DNA from: Pseudomonas pergaminensis
Lineage (GTDB): Bacteria > Pseudomonadota > Gammaproteobacteria > Pseudomonadales > Pseudomonadaceae
DNA length: 64,000 bases
NCBI RefSeq assembly: GCF_024112395.2
Contig: NZ_CP078013.2
Span: 372,001-436,000 of the forward strand
Reading direction: 5' to 3'
The notes beneath the pieces are model-generated. The model was given only the letters and a program-made list of their open reading frames with translations. It was not told the DNA's origin and ran no database searches. Shown piece after piece: positions 1 through 7,604 of this stretch. The position numbers and the translations under genes are program-made. Numbering within the stretch: the stretch's first letter is position 1; each line of letters starts with the position of its first letter.

Positions 1-1007
1 ACGTGGGCGTATTTTTCGGTTTCGGCGATGCGCAGCTGGGTCTTGCCGTTTTTGGCCAGGTAATCGCCCAGCACGTTATCCAAGGTGCCCGCTGCAAAGG
101 CGGCGGGGGCCGGGATGCTGGCGGCGTACTGGGTCAGGCCCACGTACTGTACTTTCGGCTGGCGGGCACGCTCGAACTCCTTGAAACCGTCTTCGACAAA
201 CACACGGCTCAGCTCACGGGCACGGTCGGCGCGGAAGTTCATGAACACCACGGCGTCGCCGTCTTCAACCTTGACCGGCTCGCCGATGGTGGTGGCTTTG
301 ACAAACTCGTCGCTCTCGCCGCGAGCGTAGGCGGCTTCCAGGCCTTCCTGGGCGGTGGCGGCGTTGAATTCGGCCTGGCCGTCGACGATCAGGTTATAGG
401 CCTGGGAGACGCGGTCCCAGCGGTTGTCACGGTCCATGGCGAAGTAACGGCCCACCAGGCTGGCGATGCGGCCTTTGCCGAGGGCAGCGAAGGTGGCGTC
501 GAGCAGTTCGATGGACGACTGGGCGCTTTTCGGCGGGGTGTCGCGGCCGTCGAGGAAGGCGTGCAGGTAGATCTTGTCGGCGCCGCGCTTGAAGGCCAGT
601 TCGGCCATGGCGACCAAGTGGTCCTGGTGGCTGTGGACGCCGCCATCGGACAGCAGGCCCATGAAGTGCACGGCCTTGCCGGCGGCTACTGCTTTATCTA
701 CCGCGGCGCAGATGGTCGGGTTCTCGAAGAACTCGCCATCGCGGATCGCTTTGGTTACACGGGTGAAGTCTTGATATACCACTCGTCCGGCGCCGAGGTT
801 CATGTGGCCGACTTCTGAGTTGCCCATCTGGCCGTCCGGCAGGCCTACGTCCATGCCGGAACCGGAGATCAGGCCGTTGGGGACGCTGGCGGTCAGGCGG
901 TCGAGTACTGGCTTCTTGGCCGCGTATACCGCGTTGTCGTGGTGGCTTTCACTGTGTCCGAAGCCATCGAGAATTATCAGGACCAAAGGTTTAGGCGTAG
1001 TAGTCAT
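1..1007 (-). CDS. gpmI: 2,3-bisphosphoglycerate-independent phosphoglycerate mutase, 5' part only
   Basis: Cofactor-independent phosphoglycerate mutase, which interconverts 3- and 2-phosphoglycerate in cytoplasmic glycolysis/gluconeogenesis using two metal ions and a phosphoserine intermediate. The N-terminus reads [17 protein letters not shown]; Asp14 is the first metal ligand, and [10 protein letters not shown] places the phospho-acceptor Ser at residue 64. HSHQDH, DGRDTPP and FRADRARE follow, all typical of the family. About 335 of the usual ~510 residues are visible; the C-terminal third lies beyond the left edge. The gene diverges from the yibN-grxC-secB cluster across about 150 bp, the same neighbourhood as in E. 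coli (gpmM). No internal lesion is seen. Confidence 0.97.
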   Translation of the reverse strand, partial: MTTTPKPLVLIILDGFGHSESHHDNAVYAAKKPVLDRLTASVPNGLISGSGMDVGLPDGQMGNSEVGHMNLGAGRVVYQDFTRVTKAIRDGEFFENPTICAAVDKAVAAGKAVHFMGLLSDGGVHSHQDHLVAMAELAFKRGADKIYLHAFLDGRDTPPKSAQSSIELLDATFAALGKGRIASLVGRYFAMDRDNRWDRVSQAYNLIVDGQAEFNAATAQEGLEAAYARGESDEFVKATTIGEPVKVEDGDAVVFMNFRADRARELSRVFVEDGFKEFERARQPKVQYVGLTQYAASIPAPAAFAAGTLDNVLGDYLAKNGKTQLRIAETEKYAH

Positions 1008-1098
1008 AGATCCTCTCGCGGCGGTAATAAAGGAAGACAATTGAAAAGGGAGTGGCAGTTTAAAGCGAAGTTCCGACCACGTCACCGCTTTACGGGGG

Positions 1099-1126
1099 TT
1101 GGCCCCCCCTGACGGCTGTGTATACT
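1099..1126 (+). promoter_or_regulatory. Candidate sigma-70 promoter for the rhodanese-grxC-secB genes
   Basis: TTGGCC (1099-1104) and TATACT (1121-1126) are separated by 16 bp, about 30 bp ahead of the rhodanese start. This is a consensus match by eye in the divergent gap with gpmI; no start-site data support it. Confidence 0.4.
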
Positions 1127-1158
1127 TACCGCCATTTTAACGCCCTGGAACCTCCTTG

Positions 1159-1572
1159 ATGGTTGATCACCTGATTGCATTTGCCACTGCCCACTATCTG
1201 CTTGTGGGTGCCTTCGTCATCCTGCTGGCGCTGCTGATCGCTCACGAATTGAGCCGCGGTGGCCGCAGCCTGAGCACGGCGGAGCTGACCGCGCTGGTCA
1301 ACAAGGATGAGGCCGTTGTCGTGGACATCCGCCCGGCCAAGGATTTCGCCACCGGCCATATCGTCGGTGCCCTGAACATTCCGCAGGACAAGCTGATCGC
1401 GCGCCTGGCCGAGCTGGAAAAGCACAAGGCCAAGACCATCATCCTGGTCGACGCCCAAGGCCAGCACGCCGGCACCCACGCCCGCGAAATGCTCAAGACC
1501 GGCTTCACCGCCGCCAAGCTGTCCGGTGGCATCAGCAGCTGGCGCGCCGATAACCTGCCGCTGGTGAAGTGA
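1159..1572 (+). CDS. yibN: Membrane-anchored rhodanese-like protein (YibN type), catalytic Cys absent
   Basis: A 137-residue protein: one N-terminal membrane helix (about residues 5-28, rich in Leu, Ile, Val and Ala) followed by a single cytoplasmic rhodanese fold (VVVDIRPAKDFATGHIVGALNIP; GGISSWRADNLPLVK). The loop that carries the catalytic Cys in active sulfurtransferases reads LVDAQGQHA, and the whole protein has no Cys, so sulfur transfer by the usual persulfide is unlikely. E. coli YibN, next to grxC-secB, has the same architecture. The link to SecB suggests a role near protein export, which is inference. ATG 1159 is chosen over the preceding in-frame TTG. The next gene starts 1 nt after the stop. 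Confidence 0.85.
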   Translation: MVDHLIAFATAHYLLVGAFVILLALLIAHELSRGGRSLSTAELTALVNKDEAVVVDIRPAKDFATGHIVGALNIPQDKLIARLAELEKHKAKTIILVDAQGQHAGTHAREMLKTGFTAAKLSGGISSWRADNLPLVK

Positions 1573-1573
1573 T

Positions 1574-1828
1574 ATGAGCCAGGTTGTCGTGTATTCCAGC
1601 GATTGGTGCCCTTACTGCATACGGGCCAAGGCCCTGCTGGAGAAAAAGGGCGTTGCCTTCGAAGAGATCAAGGTCGACGGCAAACCCCAGGTGCGCGCCG
1701 AAATGGCCCAGAAGGCGGGGCGCACGTCCGTGCCGCAGATCTGGATCGGCGCCAAGCACATCGGTGGCTGCGACGACCTGTTCGCTCTGGAGCGCGCCGG
1801 TAAACTCGATGCGTTGCTGCTCGTCTGA
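1574..1828 (+). CDS. grxC: Glutaredoxin 3
   Basis: An 84-residue dithiol glutaredoxin that reduces protein and small-molecule disulfides with glutathione in the cytoplasm. The active site CPYC (residues 12-15), the TSVPQIWIG cis-Pro loop and the GGCDDL glutathione-binding segment are all present. Length matches E. coli Grx3. It is tightly packed behind the rhodanese gene and ahead of secB, so all three are probably co-transcribed. Confidence 0.95.
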   Translation: MSQVVVYSSDWCPYCIRAKALLEKKGVAFEEIKVDGKPQVRAEMAQKAGRTSVPQIWIGAKHIGGCDDLFALERAGKLDALLLV

Positions 1829-1870
1829 CTCCTAAACCCTAAAAGACCCCAAGATCAAGAAGGATCTGCG

Positions 1871-2350
1871 ATGACTGACCAACAGAACACCGAAGCAGCA
1901 GAAGCCCAAGCTCCACAGTTCTCGCTGCAGCGGATCTACGTGCGTGACCTGTCGTTCGAAGCGCCGAAAAGCCCGGCCATCTTCCGCCAGGAATGGACCC
2001 CAAGCGTTGCGCTGGACCTGAACACCCGCCAAAAGGCACTGGAAGGCGACTTCCACGAAGTCGTGCTGACCCTGTCCGTGACCGTCAAGAATGGCGAAGA
2101 AGTGGCCTTCATCGCTGAAGTGCAACAGGCCGGTATCTTCCTGATCCAGGGCCTGGACGAAGCGTCCATGAGCCACACCCTGGGCGCGTTCTGCCCGAAC
2201 ATCCTGTTCCCGTATGCCCGTGAGACCCTGGACAGCCTGGTCACCCGTGGCTCGTTCCCTGCGCTGATGCTGGCTCCGGTGAACTTCGATGCCCTGTACG
2301 CTCAAGAGCTGCAGCGCATGCAACAAGAAGGTTCTTCGACGGTTCAGTAA
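1871..2350 (+). CDS. secB: Protein-export chaperone SecB
   Basis: A 159-residue SecB, the tetrameric cytoplasmic chaperone that holds precursors unfolded and delivers them to SecA. Family landmarks are [16 protein letters not shown] near the N-terminus, the LTVTVK-like strand ([12 protein letters not shown]) and the [20 protein letters not shown] segment. The C-terminal tail is short and polar. It follows grxC by 42 bp with an AAGGA ribosome site, and ends at a REPIN separating it from convergent trmL. Confidence 0.96.
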   Translation: MTDQQNTEAAEAQAPQFSLQRIYVRDLSFEAPKSPAIFRQEWTPSVALDLNTRQKALEGDFHEVVLTLSVTVKNGEEVAFIAEVQQAGIFLIQGLDEASMSHTLGAFCPNILFPYARETLDSLVTRGSFPALMLAPVNFDALYAQELQRMQQEGSSTVQ

Positions 2351-2372
2351 TTTCGAACCCGACGCAGTACTC

Positions 2373-2497
2373 AATGTGGGAGGGGGCCTGTGTGGGAGCT
2401 GGCTTGCCAGCGATAGCATCACCGTGGTGTGACTGACACACCGAGGTGCCTGCATCGCGGGCAAGCCCGGCTCCCACACAGGCCCCCTTCCACATTT
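2373..2497. repeat. REPIN (paired REP) with an extra outer arm
   Basis: Inverted repeat: TGTGGGAGCTGGCTTGCC... on the left and its near complement GGCAAGCCCGGCTCCCACA on the right, with an inner GGTGTGACTGACACACC palindrome. A second outer pair (TGTGGGAGGGGGCC / GGCCCCCTTCCACA) lengthens the stem. It lies between the convergent ends of secB and trmL, where it could act as a bidirectional transcript end. Confidence 0.85.
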
Positions 2498-2508
2498 GTT
2501 TTGCGGTG

Positions 2509-2964
2509 TTATTTGAAGCCGAGTTGGCGCCAGCCTTCGTAGACTGTAACCGCCACGGTGTTGGACAGGTTCAAGCTGCGGCAACCCTCGCGCATCGGCA
2601 GGCGCAGGCGATGGCCGTCGGGCAGGGCGTCGAGCACCTCGGCCGGCAGCCCCCGGCTTTCCGGGCCGAACAGGAAGGCGTCGCCTTCGGCAAAACTGGC
2701 ATCATGGAATGGCCGCGAACCCTTGGTGGTGAACGCGAACAGCCGTGGGTGGCCCAGGCTTTCCAGGCAGCTGGCGAGGTCGGCATGGCGCTTGAGCGTG
2801 GCGTACTCGTGGTAGTCCAGCCCGGCGCGGCGCAGGCGCTTGTCGTCCATGTCAAAGCCCAGCGGCTCGATCAAATGCAGGTGGCAGCCACTGTTGGCGC
2901 ACAGCCTGATAACGTTGCCGGTATTCGGCGGAATTTCTGGTTGAAAAAGGATGACGTGAAACAT
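2509..2964 (-). CDS. trmL: tRNA (cytidine(34)/uridine(34)-2'-O)-methyltransferase TrmL
   Basis: A 151-residue SPOUT methyltransferase that adds a 2'-O-methyl group to the wobble base of certain tRNA-Leu using S-adenosylmethionine. The knot signatures are present: NTGNVIRLCAN near the N-terminus, FGPESRGLP in the middle, and LPMREGCRSLNLSNTVAV near the C-terminus. Length is that of the minimal TrmL/YibK family with no extra RNA-binding domain. The start overlaps the divergent small gene by 2 nt. Confidence 0.95.
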   Translation of the reverse strand: MFHVILFQPEIPPNTGNVIRLCANSGCHLHLIEPLGFDMDDKRLRRAGLDYHEYATLKRHADLASCLESLGHPRLFAFTTKGSRPFHDASFAEGDAFLFGPESRGLPAEVLDALPDGHRLRLPMREGCRSLNLSNTVAVTVYEGWRQLGFK

Positions 2965-3403
2965 GCACGGCTCCGAAGGCAAAGATGCGCTGCATTCTAC
3001 CCCCGAAGAGGACCCAAGGCCGAAGCTTATGCCTCGGGTCATGGGCTCTTTGGCGATTGTCGGCATGATGGTGGGCCTGATGATCGGCCGGCTGACCACC
3101 CCGGACCCGGTCGAACTGCAACAGGTCGAGACCGCAAGGGATGGCGTGGTGGTGTGGTTCAACAGTGAGCCCAAGCTGCACGGCGAGCATATCGACGGCA
3201 CCGTGGCGCTGCTGTTCGACGCACAGGGCAAGGCCGCCGGTGGGCAACTCAAGGTCAATGAAAAAGACGTGAACTGGCGCGTGCGCAAGACCGATGGCGG
3301 CCTGCTGCTGAACCTGGTGGCGGCCCGGCCGTTGCGTGGGGAGTGGAAGGGTGAGAAGGCCGATGGCCGCTGGCGATTGGAGATCCATCTCCAGGAGGAA
3401 TAA
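2963..3403 (+). CDS. Small single-pass membrane protein of unknown function
   Basis: A 146-residue protein I do not recognise. A charged N-terminal stretch is followed by one hydrophobic helix (about residues 26-42, MGSLAIVGMMVGLMIG) and a soluble domain of about 100 residues that looks beta-rich (VVVWFNSEPKL, GTVALLFDAQGK, WRLEIHLQEE). The ATG at 2963 overlaps the divergent trmL start; an internal ATG at 3029, just ahead of the membrane helix, is an alternative. Codon use resembles its neighbours. Its stop lies at the edge of the four-copy repeat array. Confidence 0.7.
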   Translation: MHGSEGKDALHSTPEEDPRPKLMPRVMGSLAIVGMMVGLMIGRLTTPDPVELQQVETARDGVVVWFNSEPKLHGEHIDGTVALLFDAQGKAAGGQLKVNEKDVNWRVRKTDGGLLLNLVAARPLRGEWKGEKADGRWRLEIHLQEE

Positions 3404-3691
3404 AAGAGGGAATCCCCGGCCTGCCTGTACCAAGGTCCCCAAAACGGGCTGGGGCTATGGGCGCTGTGCCACATAAGCCCCGGGTGTAAAGAAGGGAGTT
3501 CCCGGCCTGCCTGTACCAGGGCTCCCAAAACGGGGTGAAGCCGTGAAGGCTTCGGTGTTAAAGAGGGAATCCCCGGCCTGCCTGTACCGAGGTTCCCCAA
3601 AGCGGTGTGGAGCGCGACGCGGTTCGCATCAAGCACCCCGGATGTAAAGAGGGGATTCTCGGCCTGCCTGTACCAAGGTCCCCGAAACTGG
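3401..3691. repeat. Four-copy interspersed direct-repeat array
   Basis: Four copies of a ~46-nt unit with the invariant core CGGCCTGCCTGTACC begin their cores at 3417, 3503, 3574 and 3660 (spacing 86, 71, 86). Each unit runs roughly TAAAGAGGGAATCCC-core-AAGGTCCCCAAAAC. The intervening segments differ; two can form hairpins (GGGGCTATG...CATAAGCCCC; GAAGCC...GGCTTC). Unit length, spacer lengths and absence of cas genes argue against CRISPR. Confidence 0.85.
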
Positions 3692-3762
3692 GTAGTACAA
3701 GGGTTATTGCAGGGCGCGTGCCAGAGTCGCCAAGTTGTGCCAAAAAAATCTGCAGAAAGCGC

Positions 3763-3796
3763 AAAGCCCCGGAATACGGGGCTTTGGTGTTTTTGG
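3763..3796 (+). terminator. Rho-independent terminator
   Basis: AAAGCCCC-GGAATAC-GGGGCTTT is a perfect 8-bp stem (3763-3785) followed by a T-rich stretch on the plus strand. It would end transcripts coming through the small membrane-protein gene and the repeat array. Confidence 0.7.
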
Positions 3797-3905
3797 CTTT
3801 TAGGTTCTTTTCAACGAGGCTGTAGTTTCGGGCTTTGGATTCGTGCCCGATGCCGGTTCATGGTGCATTGAAGCGGTGCACAGTCTTGGGTCCAACACAA
3901 AACAA

Positions 3906-3996
3906 CTGTGGGAGCTGGCTTGCCTGCGATGGCGGTGTGTCAGCCATACATCGGGTGACTGACACGGTGCTATCGCGGGCAAGCCCGCTCCCACAG
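3906..3996. repeat. REPIN (paired REP)
   Basis: Inverted arms TGTGGGAGCTGGCTTGCC and GGGCAAGCCCGCTCCCACA flank a short central segment. It lies about 30 bp past the stop of ntrC. Confidence 0.85.
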
Positions 3997-4025
3997 GGGA
4001 TCTTTAGTGGATCAGAGAAGGTGGG

Positions 4026-5462
4026 TCAGCCTTCATCACCCTCATCATCATCCCCGCCGTCGACCTTCATCCCCAGCTCCTTGATCTTGCGCGTCAAGGT
4101 GTTGCGGCCCCAACCCAGCAACACGGCGGCATCGCGGCGGCGGCCAGCGGTGTGCTTCAAGGCGGTCTCGATCATGATCCGCTCGAACGCCGGCACGGCG
4201 CTGTCCAAGAGGCTCGACTGGCCGCGTGCCAGGGCCTGGTCGGCCCACTGGCGCAACGCCTGCTCCCAGTTGGTCACGGGGGCGGAGTCCTGCGGCAGGC
4301 TCAACAGCTCCGGCGGCAGGTCGCTGATATGCACTTCGCGCCCAGACGCCATTACGGTGATCCAGCGACAGGTGTTCTCCAGCTGGCGCACGTTGCCCGG
4401 CCACGGCAGGTTCTTCAGGTATTCCTCGGTCTCGCTTTTCAGCAACTTCGGCTCGACAGCCAGCTCTTGGGCGGCTCGGCTGAGGAAGTGGCGGGCGAGA
4501 GTGGGAATATCTTCGCGACGGTCCGACATGCGCGGAATGTGGATGCGGATCACGTTGAGGCGGTGGAACAAGTCCTCACGGAATTTGCCCGCATGCACCA
4601 GGGTTTCGAGGTTCTGGTGGGTCGCCGCAATGATGCGCACGTCGACCTTGACCGGCGTGTGCCCGCCAACGCGATAGAACTCACCGTCCGCCAGCACCCG
4701 CAGCAGCCGGGTCTGGGTATCGGCGGGCATGTCGCCGATTTCATCAAGGAACAACGTACCGCCGTCAGCCTGTTCAAAGCGGCCGCGACGCAGGTTGGCT
4801 GCGCCGGTGAACGCGCCTTTTTCATGGCCGAACAGCTCGGACTCCATCAAATCCTTGGGGATCGCCGCCATGTTCAAGGCGATGAACGGCGAGGCTGCCC
4901 GTGGGCTGTGACGGTGCAGGGCGTGGGCCACCAGCTCTTTACCGGTACCGGATTCGCCGTTGATCAGCACGGTGATGTTGGAGTGGCTCAAGCGCCCGAT
5001 GGCGCGAAACACTTCCTGCATCGCCGGCGCTTCACCGATGATTTCCGGGGTGCGGGTGAGGGCCGGTGGGGCTTCCTGGTTCTGTTGTTCCTGGGCGTGC
5101 TGGTTCGCGCGCTTGACCAACGCCACCGCCTCGTCCACATCGAATGGCTTGGGCAGGTATTCAAAAGCGCCGCCCTGATAGGAGGCGACAGCGCTGTCCA
5201 GATCCGAGTGCGCGGTCATGATGATCACTGGCAGGCGCGGGTGCTGCTCGCGGATCCGCGCCAGCAAGTCCAGGCCGCTGGCGCCGGGCATGCGGATGTC
5301 GGAGATGATCACGTCGGGCTGCTGGCGAGCCAGGCGGCTCATCACCCCGTCGGCGCTGTCGAAGCTCTGGGTGGTCATGCCTTCCTGTTGCAAGGCTTTC
5401 TCGAGGACCCAGCGGATAGAACGGTCGTCATCGACGATCCAGACAGTTTCACTACGGCTCAT
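4026..5462 (-). CDS. ntrC: Nitrogen regulation response regulator NtrC
   Basis: A 478-residue sigma-54 activator (glnG/ntrC) that turns on nitrogen-scavenging genes when phosphorylated by NtrB. Domains: receiver at residues 5-120 with phospho-acceptor Asp55 (IISDIRMPG); AAA+ ATPase at about 140-380 with Walker A GESGTGKE (169-176) and the sigma-54-contacting GAFTGA loop (216-221); C-terminal Fis-type helix-turn-helix (RRDAAVLLGWGRNTLTRKIKEL). The tail after the helix-turn-helix is unusually acidic (GGDDDEGDEG). The start overlaps the ntrB stop by 4 nt (ATGA), so the pair is translationally coupled. Confidence 0.97.
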   Translation of the reverse strand: MSRSETVWIVDDDRSIRWVLEKALQQEGMTTQSFDSADGVMSRLARQQPDVIISDIRMPGASGLDLLARIREQHPRLPVIIMTAHSDLDSAVASYQGGAFEYLPKPFDVDEAVALVKRANQHAQEQQNQEAPPALTRTPEIIGEAPAMQEVFRAIGRLSHSNITVLINGESGTGKELVAHALHRHSPRAASPFIALNMAAIPKDLMESELFGHEKGAFTGAANLRRGRFEQADGGTLFLDEIGDMPADTQTRLLRVLADGEFYRVGGHTPVKVDVRIIAATHQNLETLVHAGKFREDLFHRLNVIRIHIPRMSDRREDIPTLARHFLSRAAQELAVEPKLLKSETEEYLKNLPWPGNVRQLENTCRWITVMASGREVHISDLPPELLSLPQDSAPVTNWEQALRQWADQALARGQSSLLDSAVPAFERIMIETALKHTAGRRRDAAVLLGWGRNTLTRKIKELGMKVDGGDDDEGDEG

Positions 5463-6544
5463 GTCGATGGGGCTCCTTGTTCCAGAGGCAGAAAGATCGA
5501 GAAGGTGGTGTGGCCAGGATGGCTCTCACATTCGATCAGGCCCTGATGCTGGCTGATGATGTTCTGGGTAATGGCCAGGCCCAGCCCGGTACCGTCCGGG
5601 CGGCCGCTGACCATGGGAAAGAAGATGGTTTCCTGGAGTTCCGCAGGAATGCCGGGGCCGTTGTCGATGATTTCGACCTTGGTCACCAGGCGATGGCGCA
5701 CATGGCCGATGGTGAACTGACGCAGGGCGCGGGTGCGCAGGCTGATGCGGCCCAGGCGCAGTTCGTTCTGGCTGCTGATGGCCTGCATCGCATTACGCAC
5801 AATATTGAGCACCGCCTGGATCATCTGTTCGCGGTCGATCAATACATCGGGAATGCTCGGGTCGTAGTCGCGCACCAAGGTGATGCAGCCCTGGCTTTCG
5901 GCCTCTACCAACTGGCAGACACGCTCCAGCACCTCATGCACGTTGGTCATTGCCAGGGACGGCAGCTTGTTGGAGCCGAGCATGCGGTCCACAAGGTTCC
6001 GCAGGCGGTCGGCTTCTTCGATGATGACGTTGGTGTAGTCCTTGAGGTGTTCCTCTGGCAGCTCGCGGGCCAGCAGCTGCGCTGCGCCGCGAATACCGCC
6101 CAGCGGGTTCTTGATCTCATGGGCCAGGCCACGCACCAGCATCTTGCTGGTTTCCTGCTTGGACAGCTGCGCTTCCTCCTTGGTGATGCGCAGCAGGCGG
6201 TCACGGGGGTGCACTTCCAGCAGCAGCAAGGTGGTGCCGTTGCTGAGGATCGGGGTTACGGCATAGTCGACGGTCAGGGTCTGGCCGGTGAGGGCCGTGA
6301 GCATCGCCTCGCGTTTGGTGAACGGGTGTGCCTGCTCCACGGCCTGGCGCAACGAGCTCAACGCCTCGGCCGACTCAGTAAACAATTCGCTGATGAACTG
6401 CCCATGGCTGCGCTGGCCGCTGATAGCCAGGAGCATTTCCGCCGCCGGGTTCATGTACTCAAGACGCAAGTCGTCATTGAGCAGGATGGTTGCGGTGGTC
6501 AGGTTGTCGAGTAGCAAACGGTGCAGTGCATCGCTGATGGTCAT
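5459..6544 (-). CDS. ntrB: Nitrogen regulation sensor histidine kinase NtrB
   Basis: A 361-residue cytoplasmic kinase/phosphatase (glnL/ntrB) that controls NtrC in response to PII protein. An N-terminal PAS domain (about residues 5-110) precedes the H-box with phospho-acceptor His142 (GLAHEIKNPLGG), then N (LNIVRNAMQAI), G1 (IDNGPGIP) and G2 (GRPDGTGLGLAI) boxes. No membrane helix. ATG 6544 is chosen over upstream in-frame starts because AAGAGG stands 5 nt ahead and the PAS domain begins at once. It forms an operon with ntrC. Confidence 0.95.
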   Translation of the reverse strand: MTISDALHRLLLDNLTTATILLNDDLRLEYMNPAAEMLLAISGQRSHGQFISELFTESAEALSSLRQAVEQAHPFTKREAMLTALTGQTLTVDYAVTPILSNGTTLLLLEVHPRDRLLRITKEEAQLSKQETSKMLVRGLAHEIKNPLGGIRGAAQLLARELPEEHLKDYTNVIIEEADRLRNLVDRMLGSNKLPSLAMTNVHEVLERVCQLVEAESQGCITLVRDYDPSIPDVLIDREQMIQAVLNIVRNAMQAISSQNELRLGRISLRTRALRQFTIGHVRHRLVTKVEIIDNGPGIPAELQETIFFPMVSGRPDGTGLGLAITQNIISQHQGLIECESHPGHTTFSIFLPLEQGAPST

Positions 6545-6599
6545 CAGGACCTCTTTTGGAGCAAGGCGCGGGCTTGAGGCACACGCTGATACAAGGAAA

Positions 6600-6618
6600 A
6601 TGCAAAAACCAAACCAAG
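6600..6618 (-). promoter_or_regulatory. Candidate sigma-54 promoter of ntrBC
   Basis: On the minus strand TTGG (GG at 6614-6615), then 10 nt, then GC (6602-6603) inside TTTTTGCAT give the invariant GG-N10-GC spacing of sigma-54 promoters about 55 nt upstream of ntrB. The -24 element deviates after GG. The NtrC box about 140 bp further upstream strengthens the call. Confidence 0.4.
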
Positions 6619-6743
6619 GCTCCGAAAAGAAGCGTGCAAGCCCTGAAATGGGGGTTTTAGGCGCGAAACTGTGGCGTTCTGCCAGCTTGCTCGGGAAGTT
6701 TCGAACCAAAATGGGCTGGACAGGTGGGAAGGGTGCAGCCTAT

Positions 6744-6760
6744 CGCACCAATATAGTGCG
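6744..6760. promoter_or_regulatory. Probable NtrC-binding site upstream of ntrB
   Basis: CGCACCAATATAGTGCG has perfect CGCAC/GTGCG arms and fits the NtrC consensus GCACCA-N-TGGTGC. It is about 200 bp upstream of ntrB, a usual enhancer distance from the candidate sigma-54 promoter, suggesting autoregulation. Confidence 0.6.
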
Positions 6761-6810
6761 GTTTTGTGAAGGTTGTTCAGGAAGGTATAACCGAATACGC
6801 CCAATCCAAA

Positions 6811-6894
6811 TGTGGGGGCTTGCTCGCGTAGGCGGTGTTTCAGTCAATGCATCGAGACTGACACACCGCCTTCGCGAGCAAGCCCGCTCCCACA
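6811..6894. repeat. REPIN (paired REP)
   Basis: Left arm TGTGGGGGCTTGCTCGCG, right arm CGCGAGCAAGCCCGCTCCCACA, with an inner GGCGGTGT / ACACCGCC pair. It fills the gap between the chorismate mutase stop and the ntrB upstream region. Confidence 0.85.
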
Positions 6895-6916
6895 GTTTTG
6901 ATTGGGTTTGCAACGC

Positions 6917-7453
6917 TTAACCTTTGTAGATGCACAGCTCGGCGGTGGCGCGGATCATTGCCAGTTGGCGCAGCGGATCATTCAGTGGCTCATGCACGGC
7001 GGTGGCGAGCCATTTGGGGCACTGCGGGTCCGTGCGCTGCGGGGTAAAGTCAGCCAGTTGCTGCAGCAGGCGTTTTTGCAGTTCATCCAGCTGCGGGCGA
7101 ATCTGCTTGACCAAATCCGGGCGGGGGTCGTCAGGCGCCTTGCCCTGGAACTGCCAGTCGGAAAGGTGGGTGTACTGCACCAGTTTGTTGGCCTCGATCT
7201 GCGCCGAAAAAAACTGCTCGGCGGCGGCCGAGTCCAGCTTGTAGGTCGGCGCCTGGGCGCTGACGCTGGCGATCACCTCTTGTTCACGCTTTTTATCTTC
7301 TACCGGCTTTTTGCTGTCCCATTTGCTCAGGGCTACCTGATCGGCAATTTCCAGGCGTTCGGCGATGCTGTTGAGCAGCGGCTCGAGCGTGGGCGGCGCA
7401 GCACTCGCAGTGGCACTGACAAACAGCAGAGCGAACACTAGTCGATGTTTCAA
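6917..7453 (-). CDS. Exported chorismate mutase (AroQ gamma class)
   Basis: A 178-residue protein with a clear signal peptide (MKHRLVFALLFVSATASA|AP). The mature all-alpha domain carries AroQ features: LLNSIAERLEIADQVALSKWDSKKPVEDKKRE, with the conserved Arg and Lys that bind chorismate, then the long helical C-terminal part of periplasmic gamma-class enzymes. Two Cys (DPQCPKW, AELCIYKG) could form a disulfide after export. The reaction is chorismate to prephenate; why it is done outside the cytoplasm is unknown. The start is TTG 7453, set by AGGAG 7 nt upstream; no other start fits the signal peptide. It lies between glnA and ntrB on the same strand. Confidence 0.85.
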   Translation of the reverse strand: MKHRLVFALLFVSATASAAPPTLEPLLNSIAERLEIADQVALSKWDSKKPVEDKKREQEVIASVSAQAPTYKLDSAAAEQFFSAQIEANKLVQYTHLSDWQFQGKAPDDPRPDLVKQIRPQLDELQKRLLQQLADFTPQRTDPQCPKWLATAVHEPLNDPLRQLAMIRATAELCIYKG

Positions 7454-7464
7454 GGATGATCTCC

Positions 7465-7540
7465 TGTGGGGGTGGGCTTGCCCGCGATGGCGGCGTATCA
7501 GTCAATACAATAGGTGCCTGGCGCGGCGCAATCGCGGGCC
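7465..7540. repeat. Degenerate REPIN directly upstream of the chorismate mutase gene
   Basis: Left arm TGTGGGGGTGGGCTTGCCCGCG and a truncated right arm CGCGGGCC with a decayed centre. It spans nearly all of the space between the glnA terminator and the ribosome site of the next gene. Confidence 0.65.
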
Positions 7541-7573
7541 AAAAAAAAGACCTCCCGGGGGAGGTCTTTTTTG
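7541..7573 (-). terminator. Terminator of glnA (bidirectional shape)
   Basis: AAAAAGACCTCCC-CGGG-GGAGGTCTTTTT makes a strong stem with A/T tracts on both sides, about 30 bp past the glnA stop. Confidence 0.85.
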
Positions 7574-7604
7574 TCACGCCGCTCTAAGAAGCGGCGCTAC
7601 TGGA

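Noticed and set aside
2509..3636. 375-codon minus-strand frame running from the repeat array into trmL
   Set aside because: The extension translates the repeat units (GTGRPGIPSL-type peptides) and the antisense of the small membrane-protein gene; trmL starts at 2964.
3401..3691. CRISPR array
   Set aside because: Repeats of ~46 nt with degenerate ends, palindromic spacers of unequal size and no cas genes.
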